DNA from: Sphingobium sp. CCH11-B1
GTDB taxonomy: Bacteria; Pseudomonadota; Alphaproteobacteria; Sphingomonadales; Sphingomonadaceae
NCBI RefSeq assembly: GCF_001556865.1
Contig: NZ_LSJY01000004.1
Location: forward strand, 1-46,093
Direction of reading: 5' to 3'
Length of the DNA stretch: 46,093 nt
Positions 1 through 8,549 of this stretch are shown piece after piece. The notes under the pieces are model-generated. The model worked only from the letters and a program-made list of their open reading frames with translations, searched no databases and had not been told where the DNA came from. Every line of letters starts with the position of its first letter. Position 1 is the stretch's first letter. A program made the translations under genes and the position numbers.

Positions 1-836
1 TTTTTGCACGCCGATCACCCCACGAAGGGGGTGCCTATTGCACGCTGATCCTCAGACATTTTGCCTGGGATCGCAGTTGTGACGCCATATTCGAGCCGAA
101 CAGTCACTATCTCGACTATTCGCTTGGCCCACGCGCGCGCGGCTCACGCCTGTTCCCCGACGGCCGTCGTCATGCGCCGCCCTTTGGCGAGGTGTCCTAT
201 CTGCCCAAGGGGAGCCAATTTGCGGCGCGCTGCGAACCCAGCGAATATCGCATTTTCTGTTTGACGTTTGAAAGCCACGCAGCAGATCAACTCTTCGAGA
301 ATGACACGCTACCTTCCTCATTGCCCCCCTGTTTCGATGTGAAGGCACCGTGGATACTGAACGGTATGTCCCGGCTTGCACACGAGGTGCGCCATCCCGG
401 CTTCGCTCCCGCCATCATGGTCGAGACCATTGCGTTGTCACTGGTCATCGACCTCTGTCAACACCTTCAAATTCCACACAAATCCGATGTTGAAACCGAT
501 CAACGCATGGCGGACTGGCGCCTGCGCCGTCTTCAGGAACGGATCGAGGCGGAACTGGCGGGACCATTGTCGGTCGTCGACCTTGCGATAGAATGCGGTG
601 TCAGCTCACGGCATCTGGCGCGGATCTTCAAGAACACGGTCGGAAAGACGCTCGGCAGCTACATTGCCGATGCGCGGATTGCGCGGGCCAAACGGGAATT
701 GATGCAGGATGGCGCTCTCATCAAGGTCATCGCGGGCAATTGCGGCTTCCAAAGCGCTGCAGCCTTCAGTGCCGCCTTACGGAAGGCGACAGGCCTCAGC
801 CCAGGGGCATTCCGGAAGGATATACTATACAGCTAG
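1..836 (+). CDS. AraC-family transcriptional regulator (5' end outside window)
   Basis: The reading frame is open from base 3 without a stop, so the N-terminus lies before the window; 277 residues are visible. An internal GTG at 192 could be mistaken for a start, but the residues before it match the sensor domain of the AraC proteins at 6097 and 22547 (for example HYLDYSL at about residues 36-42 versus HYLDYSL in the second protein). The C-terminal ~100 residues form a two-helix-turn-helix AraC DNA-binding domain ending in GFQSAAAFSAALRKATGLSP. Role inferred: ligand-responsive control of nearby catabolic genes. The sensor ligand is unknown. It converges on the P450 gene. Confidence 0.85.
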   Translation, partial: FARRSPHEGGAYCTLILRHFAWDRSCDAIFEPNSHYLDYSLGPRARGSRLFPDGRRHAPPFGEVSYLPKGSQFAARCEPSEYRIFCLTFESHAADQLFENDTLPSSLPPCFDVKAPWILNGMSRLAHEVRHPGFAPAIMVETIALSLVIDLCQHLQIPHKSDVETDQRMADWRLRRLQERIEAELAGPLSVVDLAIECGVSSRHLARIFKNTVGKTLGSYIADARIARAKRELMQDGALIKVIAGNCGFQSAAAFSAALRKATGLSPGAFRKDILYS

Positions 837-890
837 ACCGCACCAGAGCAGGGGCCGACGCCATCGACCCCGCTCCAGATTCCCGTTTCA

Positions 891-925
891 GGCGCTCACT
901 CCCCATATCGGTGGGCGTGAGAGCC
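891..925. terminator. Hairpin between convergent AraC and P450 genes
   Basis: Arms 891-903 and 913-925 pair over 13 positions with two mismatches around a 9-base loop. It lies in the 99-base gap between two convergent genes, where a bidirectional terminator is expected. There is no strong T-tract, so the assignment is tentative. Confidence 0.4.
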
Positions 926-935
926 TTGGGAATAT

Positions 936-2156
936 TCAGCCCCATTGCAGGTGGAGGTCCGGCACATGCAGGATATTGCCCACATAATATGGCACCCGGA
1001 AACCGTCTTTGATCCGGAATTCCGGTATGGCCTTGACGAATTCCTCGACCGCGATCTGCAGTTCCAGCCGTGCCAGGTGCATCCCCAGGCATTTGTGGAT
1101 GCCACTGCCCAGCGACATGTGCGGCGCCTTGCGATCGAAGCGGATCGCTTGGGGATCTTCATAGAAAGCCGGGTCGCGTCCCACCACGGGGGAACTAAAC
1201 GCCACATAATCGCCGGGCATTATTTTCTGCCCATGAATCTCGATGACCTTGGTTGCGATACGGAAGGCCGTAACCGGCGCGAAGGCGCGCAGGAATTCTT
1301 CGACTGCCAGGACGATCAGCGATGGATCAGCGCGCAGCTCGTTCTGTTTGTCCGGATGCGACGCCAGATAGTTGAAGATGTTGCCGAGCAGGGACGTAAC
1401 CGTGTCGAGGCCACCAATGTACAGATTGAAGCAATGGCCGAACACCTCGTCATCATTCCACAAACGGCCATCGACCTCGAAGGTCAGCACCTTGCTGATA
1501 TAGTCGTCGCGCGGCTGCTGGCGACGTGCCTCAATCTCTTCCAGCAGATAATCCTTCACGCAGCGTACGGCGTTACCGCGCACTTGCCAGTCGTTGGAAT
1601 GGAGCATTTCCTTTTCCCATTTAAGGAATTGCGTCATTCTTTCCTGCGGAAGGCCCAGCAGATCGAGGACGATGAAGATCGGGAATTTTTCCGAAAACTC
1701 ATCGATGAAATCGCATTGTCCGCGATCCTTGAAGGCATCGATCAAGGCCTGCGCTCGCTCGCGCACCTGTTCCTTCATCGCGAACATCTTCTGGGGTGCG
1801 AAATGACTGTTCAGCGCCTTGCGATAGCCGGTGTGGATTGGCGGGTCGGCCTCGGTCGGAATGACCAGCCAGTTCTCGCCGATATTCTGCGCCCATTTGC
1901 CCATGCCATTCTTGGTGAAATTGTCGGCATCGCGCAGCATCGCCTGTACATCCTCGGCATTTTTGAGCAGCCAGCCAGGTTGATCGCCCGGGAAGATGTT
2001 GGTGACATAGGTGATCGGCGGCAGCTCCGCATGCATCGCGGGGATCAGCACTTCCTGTGGGTTGTCATAGATCACCGTCCGCGAAAAGAGCGGCAGCGCC
2101 ATCGCCAGTTCGGGCGGCACGTGATCCGGCAGGGGCTGTTGTGCGACTTGGGTCAT
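936..2156 (-). CDS. Cytochrome P450
   Basis: Soluble bacterial P450 of about 406 residues, the usual length for the class; it would hydroxylate or otherwise oxidise an unknown substrate using electrons from a ferredoxin. Visible landmarks (numbered from the ATG at 2159): C-helix DPPIHTGYR at ~105-113, I-helix GGLDT at 249-253 with the acid-Thr pair, ExxR at E288-R291, and the heme loop LGSGIHKCLG with C357 as the iron ligand. The usual Phe at the start of the heme loop is Leu here. Two ATGs are adjacent; the second (2156) is better spaced from GGAG. It is divergent from a SnoaL-like gene. No P450 redox partner is adjacent; the ferredoxin at 24957 is a candidate only. Confidence 0.93.
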   Translation of the reverse strand: MTQVAQQPLPDHVPPELAMALPLFSRTVIYDNPQEVLIPAMHAELPPITYVTNIFPGDQPGWLLKNAEDVQAMLRDADNFTKNGMGKWAQNIGENWLVIPTEADPPIHTGYRKALNSHFAPQKMFAMKEQVRERAQALIDAFKDRGQCDFIDEFSEKFPIFIVLDLLGLPQERMTQFLKWEKEMLHSNDWQVRGNAVRCVKDYLLEEIEARRQQPRDDYISKVLTFEVDGRLWNDDEVFGHCFNLYIGGLDTVTSLLGNIFNYLASHPDKQNELRADPSLIVLAVEEFLRAFAPVTAFRIATKVIEIHGQKIMPGDYVAFSSPVVGRDPAFYEDPQAIRFDRKAPHMSLGSGIHKCLGMHLARLELQIAVEEFVKAIPEFRIKDGFRVPYYVGNILHVPDLHLQWG

Positions 2157-2191
2157 CATAGTCTCCGAAGCAAAAAGAGATAAATTCCACC

Positions 2192-2206
2192 CCTGCCAAA
2201 GACAGG
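2192..2206. promoter_or_regulatory. Imperfect dyad CCTGCC-AAA-GACAGG (possible regulon site)
   Basis: Located between the divergent P450 and SnoaL-like genes. The half-sites resemble the dyad seen at 18518 and 24879, but the spacer is 3 rather than 4 bases, so it may be a weak variant or chance. Confidence 0.3.
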
Positions 2207-2275
2207 TGCGATCGTGGGCGTCCGTCTGAGACTGGTGAGCATGCGGACGATCCGCAATGACAGGAGGCGATGCAC

Positions 2276-2641
2276 ATGAGTGAGGCAGACGTGCTGGATC
2301 TGGAACAGGCGATCCGGGACAATTACCGGCTGTGGAACGAAGGGAAGCGCGACGAACTCGATCGCCTTTTCCGGGCGTTGGGGCCAGAGGGGTTTACGAT
2401 CGAATATGTCGGATCGCCCGCCGTGGACGGCGACGCCGCGATGGCCGACATGTGGGCGGAATATGGCGGAAAATGCACGACGGAACCGCTCGAAGTGATC
2501 GTCAACGGCGCCGAGGGCGCCGCCTATGTTGCCAACCGCCTGCAAACCAAAGATGGCATTGTCACTCTGCCCAGCCTCGAAACCTACAAGGTCGCCGATG
2601 GCCGGCTGACGATCCGCTATTTTCATCGAACCGGTCATTAA
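2276..2641 (+). CDS. SnoaL-like / NTF2-fold protein
   Basis: Small protein of 121 residues with the N-terminal helical pattern of the SnoaL/NTF2-like fold (early LEQAIRDNYRLWNEGKRDEL, then a beta-rich half ending YKVADGRLTIRYF). Members are cyclases, isomerases, dehydratases or non-enzymatic binding proteins, so the reaction cannot be named. ATG 2276 is preferred over ATG 2270 because the AGGAGG at 2262-2267 is 8 bases from the former and only 2 from the latter. It is divergent from the P450 and may share its control region. It is one of three SnoaL-like genes in the window. Confidence 0.75.
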   Translation: MSEADVLDLEQAIRDNYRLWNEGKRDELDRLFRALGPEGFTIEYVGSPAVDGDAAMADMWAEYGGKCTTEPLEVIVNGAEGAAYVANRLQTKDGIVTLPSLETYKVADGRLTIRYFHRTGH

Positions 2642-2677
2642 CCTTGCATGTTCCGACGTGCAGGCGCTGGACACGGC

Positions 2678-3481
2678 TCAGTCCTTCGCCTGCATGAAGG
2701 CCAGCAGGTCGGCATAATGGGGTTGGTGGACGAGGCCGCCGCCCGAAATCGAGATATTCTCGCCCGTGATGTAGCGCGCTTCGTCCGAAGCCAGGAACGC
2801 GACCAGCGCCGCGATATCATCCGGCGTTCCGAATTCCGGCGTCAATATGTGCCGATGGATGATTTCCTTCAGCCCCGGCACGGTCTTTTCGAGGGCTTCG
2901 GTCAGCACGACACCCGGCGCGATACTATTGCAGCGGATATTCTCCCGCCCATGCTGGGTCGCCACATATTTGGTGAGCCCGATGATCGCCGCCTTGGACG
3001 AACCATAGGCGATGCGCGCCAGATCCCCTGCACTGCCCGAATTGGATGCGGTGTTGATGATCGAACCGCCGCCGCCCGCGACCATATGCGGGATGGCATA
3101 TTTGCATCCGAGCAGATAGCCGGTGAGATTGACGTCGAGAATTTCGCGCCAGATGCCGATCGGGATATCGACGGCTGTGGTATCCTGCGGGCTTTTGTCC
3201 GGATCGGTCATTGCCGCGTTGTTGTGCAATATGTCCAGCCTGCCGAAATGGTCTACGGTGCGATCGACCATCGCCTTTACCGATTGCGGATCGGCAGCAT
3301 CGAACTGTACCGGCAGTGCGTTGTCGCCCAGCGGTTCCGCCGCGCGAACGGCGGCAGCCTCGAACAGGTCGGCGATCACGACGCGCGCGCCCTCCGCGAC
3401 CAGACGTCGGGCGACCGCGGTACCGATACCGCCGCCGCCGCCCGTGACGATCCCTACCCTGTCTACCAACCTCGTCATCAT
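2678..3481 (-). CDS. SDR-family NAD(P)-dependent oxidoreductase
   Basis: Classical short-chain dehydrogenase/reductase, 267 residues. Cofactor motif TGGGGGIG at 13-20, the NNA motif in DILHNNAAM, and the catalytic Ser with YGSSK (Tyr-x3-Lys) near 157-161. The Asp after the second strand (VVIADLF) suggests NAD(H) preference, which is an inference. It would interconvert an alcohol and ketone on the pathway substrate. It lies directly downstream of the TonB receptor gene on the same strand, separated by a nested inverted repeat, so it may be co-transcribed. ATG 3481 is followed by a second ATG at 3478; neither has a strong Shine-Dalgarno. Confidence 0.9.
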   Translation of the reverse strand: MMTRLVDRVGIVTGGGGGIGTAVARRLVAEGARVVIADLFEAAAVRAAEPLGDNALPVQFDAADPQSVKAMVDRTVDHFGRLDILHNNAAMTDPDKSPQDTTAVDIPIGIWREILDVNLTGYLLGCKYAIPHMVAGGGGSIINTASNSGSAGDLARIAYGSSKAAIIGLTKYVATQHGRENIRCNSIAPGVVLTEALEKTVPGLKEIIHRHILTPEFGTPDDIAALVAFLASDEARYITGENISISGGGLVHQPHYADLLAFMQAKD

Positions 3482-3499
3482 GCGCCCGTCCCCGGTGAT

Positions 3500-3545
3500 G
3501 GCTGGCGAGAGAAAGCTGCATCGATTGCAGATTGTCCCGCCAGCC
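3500..3545. repeat. Nested inverted repeat between TonB receptor and SDR genes
   Basis: Outer arms GGCTGGCG (3500-3507) and CGCCAGCC (3538-3545) enclose inner arms CTGCA (3516-3520) and TGCAG (3526-3530). It may act as a transcript-processing hairpin, attenuator or operator between the two genes. No T-tract is seen. Confidence 0.5.
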
Positions 3546-3555
3546 GCTTATCCGA

Positions 3556-5949
3556 TCAGAATTTAAACGTTGTTTCAACGCCATAGGTAGCCGGCTGGCC
3601 AACATAGGCGGCTGCAATTCCCAATGTCCGATAGAGATCGGGGAAGCGGCGCAGCAGATATTTCTTGTTCGTGATGTTGCGGCCATAGACCGCCACTTCG
3701 ACATTGGGATTTTCAAGCTGGAACGCGATACGCCCGTTGAAAATGCCATAGCCAGGTACGAAGCCGAGGCGGTTTTCCGTCTCGTAGGCCGCCTTTGTCG
3801 CCGCCGACGCCTGATCCGCCGCCCGGACCGCATCGAAATGCTGACCCCCGACATAGGAATAGGCGCCAGTGACGGCGAGCGTGCCGCCGCCGACAGGAAT
3901 CTTCTGCGTGGCGCTGACGTTAAGCTGCTTCTTGGGCAATTGCAGCAGCGGCAAGCCGCTCAGATCGACGACGCAGCCGTTGGCGACCCCGGCGCTATTG
4001 GTGCAGCCGCTGCCGGCCACCACCTGGATTTCGCTGAAGCTGCCCTTCGCATATTTGCCATCCTGCAGCGAGCCGTTGACGCTGAGCGTCATGCCTTCCC
4101 AGGGCACGGCGGTGATTTCATTTTCTATGCCCCAGATGCGGACCTTGCCGTTGTTCTGGATATATTGGGTAACACCGATACCGGTCACGAAGCTGTTGAC
4201 GATCGCCTGATTGTCATCCTTCCAGGTATGGAAGACCGCCGAGTTGAAGCGCAGGCGTCGGTCGAAGAGATCGACCTTCAGACCGGCCTCCACATCCTTC
4301 ACCTTTTCAGGAGAGAAGGCAGGCAGGCCGCCTGCACGCAGGTTCCAGCCGCCGGCCTTCGCCGCGCCGCGGGTCGCAGCATAGAGGAAGATATTGTCGC
4401 TAGCCTGCCAGTCGATGCCCAGGTTCCAGGCCGGATAGTTGAATTTGGCATTCTGCTCCTGATTGCAGGTGGTCGCCGTCACGGGGCTGGTTGGCGTCAC
4501 GGTGCAGTTGATGCCAGTCGGCGTACCCGCCACGGCGACGTTATAGGGCAAACCATATACCTGCGCATTATGCAGCACGCTGTCGCGGGTGTCCCATGTA
4601 TAACGGAAGCCGCCGACCGCACGCAGCTTCGGGGTCAGTTCATAATAGGCCTGCGCGAACAAACCGAAGGTCTTGTTGGTGACGTCGGCGTTGGAATCGC
4701 GGATGAGTCCGCCAAAAATCTGCGAGCGACTGAATTCATAGCCGCTTTCCTTGCCGGCATAAGCGCCCGTGATGAAGCTGAGGCTGTCGGTAATATTGCC
4801 GGAAAGCTGGAATTCCTGAGAAATATAATAGGATCCAGACCCTGCAAAAGTCGCCAGCAACGGGACGGCCGTACCGTCCGTATCATTCTGGCCATAGTTC
4901 ATCGAATGGCGATAGCCCGTGATCGACTTGAAGTTCAGGCCACCCAGTTCGACGTTGAGCGTACCGGAAAACCCATATACTTCGAGCGTATTGAATGGCT
5001 TCACACCGTAGAGAGCCTGCGCTTCCGGGGTCAGCGCACCGATCGTGGCCGGGGTCGATGTCCCGGTCGCGGTGTTGCCCCACCAATGATCCTTGGTCAG
5101 CAGACCGGCCGTGAGGCCCGGCTGGAAGGCGGCGGGGACGATCGCCGGATTGAAGGCCCAGAGCGCGATCTGCTGACCATGGTTGGACTGGCGGTTCCAG
5201 TCGGCCGAAAGCGTCAGGTCCCAGCCATTGCCTTCATATTTGAGCTTGCCGCGTAAGAATTTGCTGTTGTTATCGGAAAAGTCGCGATTGGTGGCGAGAT
5301 TGTCGCCATAGCCGTCCCGCTCGTTGATCGCGCCGCTCAGGCGGATCGCGAGCCCCTCTGCGAGCGGTACATTGATATTGGCCTGCGCACCCAACGTGCT
5401 GTAATTGCCAAACTCCGCCTTGAAGGTGCCGCTGAGCTCGTCGTTCGGATCGTTGGTGACGATGTTGATCGCGCCGCCGGTCGTGTTGCGACCAAAGAGC
5501 GTACCCTGCGGCCCGCGCAGAACCTCCAGCCGCTGAACGTCCTGAATATCGGTCATGCCCGTTGAGGGACGAGGGATATATATCCCGTCAATATAGGTGG
5601 CCACGGCCGGATCGTTGGCAAGGATCGGCTGGAGATTGCCCTGGCCACGAATGGCCACGAAGACGATGCCGTCGCCCCCCGCCGAACCGCGGCCGATGAC
5701 CAGGCCCGGCGCGGTGCGCTGAAGATCGACGACATTTTCCACCTTGGCCGTCGCCAATGCTTCGGGCGTGAGCGCCGTGACAGCGATCGGGGTCGTCTGA
5801 AGACTTTCTTCAGTGCGGCGCGCAGTGACGACAATATCCTGAATGCCTTCGCTTGCACCCGATTGCGCCTGCTGCGCAAAAGCGGGCTGCGCCAGAGCGA
5901 CGACGAGCGCGCCCATGCCGATCGCGCCCATGGTGACGGCCTTATCCAT
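3556..5949 (-). CDS. TonB-dependent outer-membrane receptor
   Basis: 797-residue outer-membrane receptor that would import a substrate using TonB energy. The N-terminal signal peptide ends near AFA|QQ (residue 25), followed by the TonB box IQDIVVTARR at 36-45, then a plug domain with LRGPQGTLFGRNTTGGAINI, and a beta-barrel ending in the C-terminal Phe typical of outer-membrane proteins. A GGAGG lies 5 bases before the ATG. The plug resembles the catabolic (non-siderophore) receptors frequent in sphingomonads, so an organic substrate is likely but unproven. It lies downstream of an AraC regulator on the same strand, with a dyad in its promoter region. Confidence 0.93.
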   Translation of the reverse strand: MDKAVTMGAIGMGALVVALAQPAFAQQAQSGASEGIQDIVVTARRTEESLQTTPIAVTALTPEALATAKVENVVDLQRTAPGLVIGRGSAGGDGIVFVAIRGQGNLQPILANDPAVATYIDGIYIPRPSTGMTDIQDVQRLEVLRGPQGTLFGRNTTGGAINIVTNDPNDELSGTFKAEFGNYSTLGAQANINVPLAEGLAIRLSGAINERDGYGDNLATNRDFSDNNSKFLRGKLKYEGNGWDLTLSADWNRQSNHGQQIALWAFNPAIVPAAFQPGLTAGLLTKDHWWGNTATGTSTPATIGALTPEAQALYGVKPFNTLEVYGFSGTLNVELGGLNFKSITGYRHSMNYGQNDTDGTAVPLLATFAGSGSYYISQEFQLSGNITDSLSFITGAYAGKESGYEFSRSQIFGGLIRDSNADVTNKTFGLFAQAYYELTPKLRAVGGFRYTWDTRDSVLHNAQVYGLPYNVAVAGTPTGINCTVTPTSPVTATTCNQEQNAKFNYPAWNLGIDWQASDNIFLYAATRGAAKAGGWNLRAGGLPAFSPEKVKDVEAGLKVDLFDRRLRFNSAVFHTWKDDNQAIVNSFVTGIGVTQYIQNNGKVRIWGIENEITAVPWEGMTLSVNGSLQDGKYAKGSFSEIQVVAGSGCTNSAGVANGCVVDLSGLPLLQLPKKQLNVSATQKIPVGGGTLAVTGAYSYVGGQHFDAVRAADQASAATKAAYETENRLGFVPGYGIFNGRIAFQLENPNVEVAVYGRNITNKKYLLRRFPDLYRTLGIAAAYVGQPATYGVETTFKF

Positions 5950-5971
5950 GTCTTCCTCCCCTAGATTTAAT

Positions 5972-5992
5972 CATATGTCGATTTGACGTATG
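5972..5992. promoter_or_regulatory. Near-perfect dyad upstream of TonB receptor
   Basis: CATATGTC (5972-5979) and GACGTATG (5985-5992) are inverted with one mismatch around a 5-base spacer, 23 bases upstream of the receptor start codon. Placement suggests an operator; the binding protein is unknown, and the adjacent AraC gene is one candidate. Confidence 0.45.
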
Positions 5993-6096
5993 AAATATGT
6001 TTAGCTTGGAGCCGATTTGCGCCATAGTGGCCGAGCCCGGATTGACTGCGCGGCGATAGAATTTGGCCGCTCACCGACAGTTTCCTGCTGCCGCGG

Positions 6097-6975
6097 TCAG
6101 TGGACCTGCGTCGGATGGCAACGGAAATCCTTCGGCGTCTGGCCGGTCGCTGATCGGAAGGCGGCGGAGAAGGCGGACGTGCTGTTGAAGCCACATCGCC
6201 AGCTGATTTCCTTTATGCGGGAGTTGTCGCTGCGTAGCAATTCCTTTGCCAGGGCGATCCGGCTGCGCGCGACGAATTCACCCAGGCTGCAGCCCGTTCC
6301 CTCCTTGAAGACGCGTGCGACATGCCGCACGCTCATGTTGCAGTCGCGTGCGATATCGGCGACGCCGAGCGGCGCGGAGAGATTCTCCATCACATAATCA
6401 ATGATGTTCTGGACCTGTCGCGTGCTGCGCGAGTGCAGGCCGCGCCGTTCGCAAGGGCCCATGTGCCGGGTGAGTTCGACCGCAAGACCCATCAGCATCG
6501 ATTCGACGAGCGTCTGGCTGGCAAATCCGGGCGTCCGCAGTTCCGCAGCCAGTCCCGCAAAGAGCCGGCGCATGGAAATATTCTGGACGTCGGCGCAAGG
6601 CTCCACCTTGTTCAGCGGCTGCTCTCCGTCGAACAACTCCTCCAAAAATTCGTCTCCGAGCGCCACGCAGACGAGATGGCGCTCCTGGAGCGCAGGCTCG
6701 CCGAAATATTGGCGATGCGGCGGCATGTAGAGGATGTCCCCCGACGCGGCGCGCCGGTCCGGGCGGCCCATGCTGACCATGCTGCGCCGCGGCTGACCAT
6801 CGAGCGAATAGTCGAGATAGTGTTTCTCGGGACTGAAAACGCCGCTGCTGGGCTGGACCCAGTCGAAATGCCGCACGTCCACATGTGCGTCGCGAACGGT
6901 GGCCGCCGCTTCGATGTAGAAATTCTGGACGCCAAGCCTTCCTTGGCCGGTCCAATCGCTCTCCGGACGAAACAT
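6097..6975 (-). CDS. AraC-family transcriptional regulator
   Basis: 292-residue regulator with an N-terminal sensor half (GDILYMPPH motif near the middle) and a C-terminal AraC double helix-turn-helix (NMSVRHVARVFKEGTG and WRCGFNSTSAFSAAFRSATG). ATG 6975 is chosen because GAGG lies 5 bases before it; an in-frame ATG at 6990 lacks a Shine-Dalgarno. With this start it has exactly the same length as the third AraC protein (22547-23425). It is divergent from the MFS transporter and upstream of the TonB receptor, so it probably controls uptake of the pathway substrate. A regulon-type dyad (7038-7053) sits 63 bases before its start. Confidence 0.9.
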   Translation of the reverse strand: MFRPESDWTGQGRLGVQNFYIEAAATVRDAHVDVRHFDWVQPSSGVFSPEKHYLDYSLDGQPRRSMVSMGRPDRRAASGDILYMPPHRQYFGEPALQERHLVCVALGDEFLEELFDGEQPLNKVEPCADVQNISMRRLFAGLAAELRTPGFASQTLVESMLMGLAVELTRHMGPCERRGLHSRSTRQVQNIIDYVMENLSAPLGVADIARDCNMSVRHVARVFKEGTGCSLGEFVARSRIALAKELLRSDNSRIKEISWRCGFNSTSAFSAAFRSATGQTPKDFRCHPTQVH

Positions 6976-7037
6976 CTCTACCTCTGCCATTTTATATTTG
7001 TCTGCGAGCCAGATAGGCGCGCCACCCGCTTTTTACC

Positions 7038-7053
7038 TCTATCTTCGGATAGG
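7038..7053. promoter_or_regulatory. Regulon dyad TCTATC-TTCG-GATAGG
   Basis: Hexamer dyad with a 4-base spacer in the 231-base gap between the divergent AraC and MFS genes. The same TCTATC-N4-GATAGG is found at 43713. It is 63 bases from the AraC start codon. The bases after it (GATAGGTGGTCAA) also resemble the minus-strand reading of the 41443 site (GATAGGTGGTAAA). Confidence 0.6.
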
Positions 7054-7171
7054 TGGTCAAGACCCCGCCTACAGGCACATCCATGGCGCGTGTCCGATCG
7101 AGGCGCGGCATGGGAGCATGGGCGATATATTTGTCGTGCCCCCGTTTCTATGTTCAAACAGGAGGCGCTCA

Positions 7172-7210
7172 ATGTCCATCGCACCGCTCTTGCAGCAGCG
7201 GACGCCATGA
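7172..7210 (+). CDS. Possible 12-residue leader peptide coupled to MFS gene
   Basis: AGGAGG at 7160-7165 is 6 bases before ATG 7172, which encodes only MSIAPLLQQRTP and stops at TGA 7208-7210. That stop overlaps the best MFS start (ATG 7207) as ATGA. The strongest ribosome-binding site in the region therefore serves a short ORF out of frame with the transporter, which suggests translational coupling. The function is inferred and the peptide may not be made in useful amounts. Confidence 0.4.
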   Translation: MSIAPLLQQRTP

Positions 7211-8496
7211 GAGCGCCATCGGACAAACCTGCCGCCGCCAGCCATTATCCCTGGTATGTACTGGGCATATTGACGCTGGCACAGACCTGCCATGGCATAG
7301 ACCGCGCCATCATCGGGCTGGTGTTGGCGCCGGTCGGACATGAATTTGCGCTCTCCGACGGACAGTTGGGGATATTGGCGGGTTTCGCCTATGGCATATT
7401 CTTCGCGCTCGCCGCCCTGCCCTTCGGCGTGGCCGTGGATAGCTGGAACCGGCGCAACCTGATGACCGCGGCGCTGACATTGTGGAGCGGCGCGACCGCC
7501 TTGTGCAGCCTCGCGACAGGATTCTGGACGTTGCTCATCGGCCGGGCCGCGGTAGGGACCGCCGAAGCGGGGGGATCGCCGACCGGCATGTCGCTGCTGA
7601 GCGATTATTTCGGCGAAGACCGGCGCGCAACCGCCATCGGCATCTGGTATCTGAGTTCGGGAATCGGGCTCGCCATCGCCTTCATCGTGGGCGGCGCAAT
7701 CGTCCAGAGCGCCGGATGGCGCTGGGCGTTTGTGGCCGCCGGCGTGCCGGGACTGGTGCTGGCGCCGCTGCTGCTGCTCACGGTCAGGGAACCCGTGCGC
7801 GGGGCACATGACGGGCCGGCCCCGCAGCAGGAGGAAACGCTGAGGCTGGTGCAACGCATCCGCCTGCTCGCGGCGCGGCCGGGACTGCTGTACTGCATCT
7901 TTGCCATCGTCCTGATCGCGGCGGGCATCTACGGCATGAGCACATGGCTCACCACTTTCCTGATCCGGGTCCATGGCATGCCCATTGCGAAGGCGGGCAT
8001 CCTCATCGCCATTGCCTATGGCGGTCTCGGTTCGCTGGGCGGATTCCTCGCGGGCTGGGTGATCGACCGCGTCAATCGGCGGCGGGGTGGCTTCGATCCG
8101 GCAAGGACATCCCTGTTCGGCGCGGTGATACCCTTGCTGACGGCCGTGACCGGGGTCGGTACGGTCCTGTTCCACGACGTCGATCTAATGCTGGCGCTGC
8201 TGATGGCCTGCGGCTTCCTCAGCGCGTCCTATAATGGTCCGATCTACGCCGTCATCGTGACAATCGCCGGACCGCGCCTGCGGGGCCTTGCGGTATCGCT
8301 GGTGCAGTTGGGCGCGAACCTGATCGGCGTGGGCGCGGGCACCTATCTGATCGGCGCGGTCAGCGACTTTGTCGGGGGAACGGCCGGTGTCGCCTGGGGA
8401 ATCGGCACCGCCATGCTGTTCACATTCGCCGGGGGCATAATGCTGCTGCTGGCGTCGCGCGCGATCCGCCGCGCCAAGGCTAGCGGCGACGCATAA
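7207..8496 (+). CDS. MFS transporter
   Basis: Integral inner-membrane transporter of 429 residues with about 12 hydrophobic segments. Landmarks are ILTLAQTCHGIDRAIIGLVL in TM1, the loop 2-3 signature region GVAVDSWNRRNLM, GRAAVGTAEAGGSPTG in TM4-5, and a second-half signature near GWVIDRVNRRRGG. It resembles Spinster/aromatic-acid-type MFS proteins found next to sphingomonad catabolic genes; the substrate is unknown. The open frame continues upstream to 6322, but that part is antisense to the AraC gene. ATG 7207 gives a normal N-terminus; ATG 7150 is a less likely alternative. The gene ends in a strong hairpin terminator shared with the convergent operon. Confidence 0.88.
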   Translation: MRAPSDKPAAASHYPWYVLGILTLAQTCHGIDRAIIGLVLAPVGHEFALSDGQLGILAGFAYGIFFALAALPFGVAVDSWNRRNLMTAALTLWSGATALCSLATGFWTLLIGRAAVGTAEAGGSPTGMSLLSDYFGEDRRATAIGIWYLSSGIGLAIAFIVGGAIVQSAGWRWAFVAAGVPGLVLAPLLLLTVREPVRGAHDGPAPQQEETLRLVQRIRLLAARPGLLYCIFAIVLIAAGIYGMSTWLTTFLIRVHGMPIAKAGILIAIAYGGLGSLGGFLAGWVIDRVNRRRGGFDPARTSLFGAVIPLLTAVTGVGTVLFHDVDLMLALLMACGFLSASYNGPIYAVIVTIAGPRLRGLAVSLVQLGANLIGVGAGTYLIGAVSDFVGGTAGVAWGIGTAMLFTFAGGIMLLLASRAIRRAKASGDA

Positions 8497-8499
8497 GAA

Positions 8500-8533
8500 A
8501 AGGGCGGCCTGATCTTTCAACCAGGCCGCCCTT
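8500..8533. terminator. Bidirectional intrinsic terminator
   Basis: Perfect 12-bp arms AAGGGCGGCCTG (8500-8511) and CAGGCCGCCCTT (8522-8533) with a 10-base loop. It lies between the stop of the plus-strand MFS gene and the stop of the minus-strand CMD-family gene. A-rich sequence on one side and T bases on the other fit termination in both directions. Confidence 0.85.
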
Positions 8534-8549
8534 CATCCTGCACGTCCCA

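Noticed and set aside
945..2183. 412-residue plus-strand ORF antisense to the P450
   Set aside because: The P450 frame has all heme and oxygen-binding motifs; the plus frame is a shadow.
3532..5256. 574-residue plus-strand ORF antisense to the TonB receptor
   Set aside because: Composition lacks any domain pattern and is full of Arg/Gly/Ala runs typical of shadow frames in GC-rich DNA; the minus-strand receptor has signal peptide, TonB box and barrel.
6322..7206. N-terminal 295-residue extension of the first MFS frame
   Set aside because: It is antisense to the AraC gene and has low-complexity composition; the MFS protein is complete from 7207.
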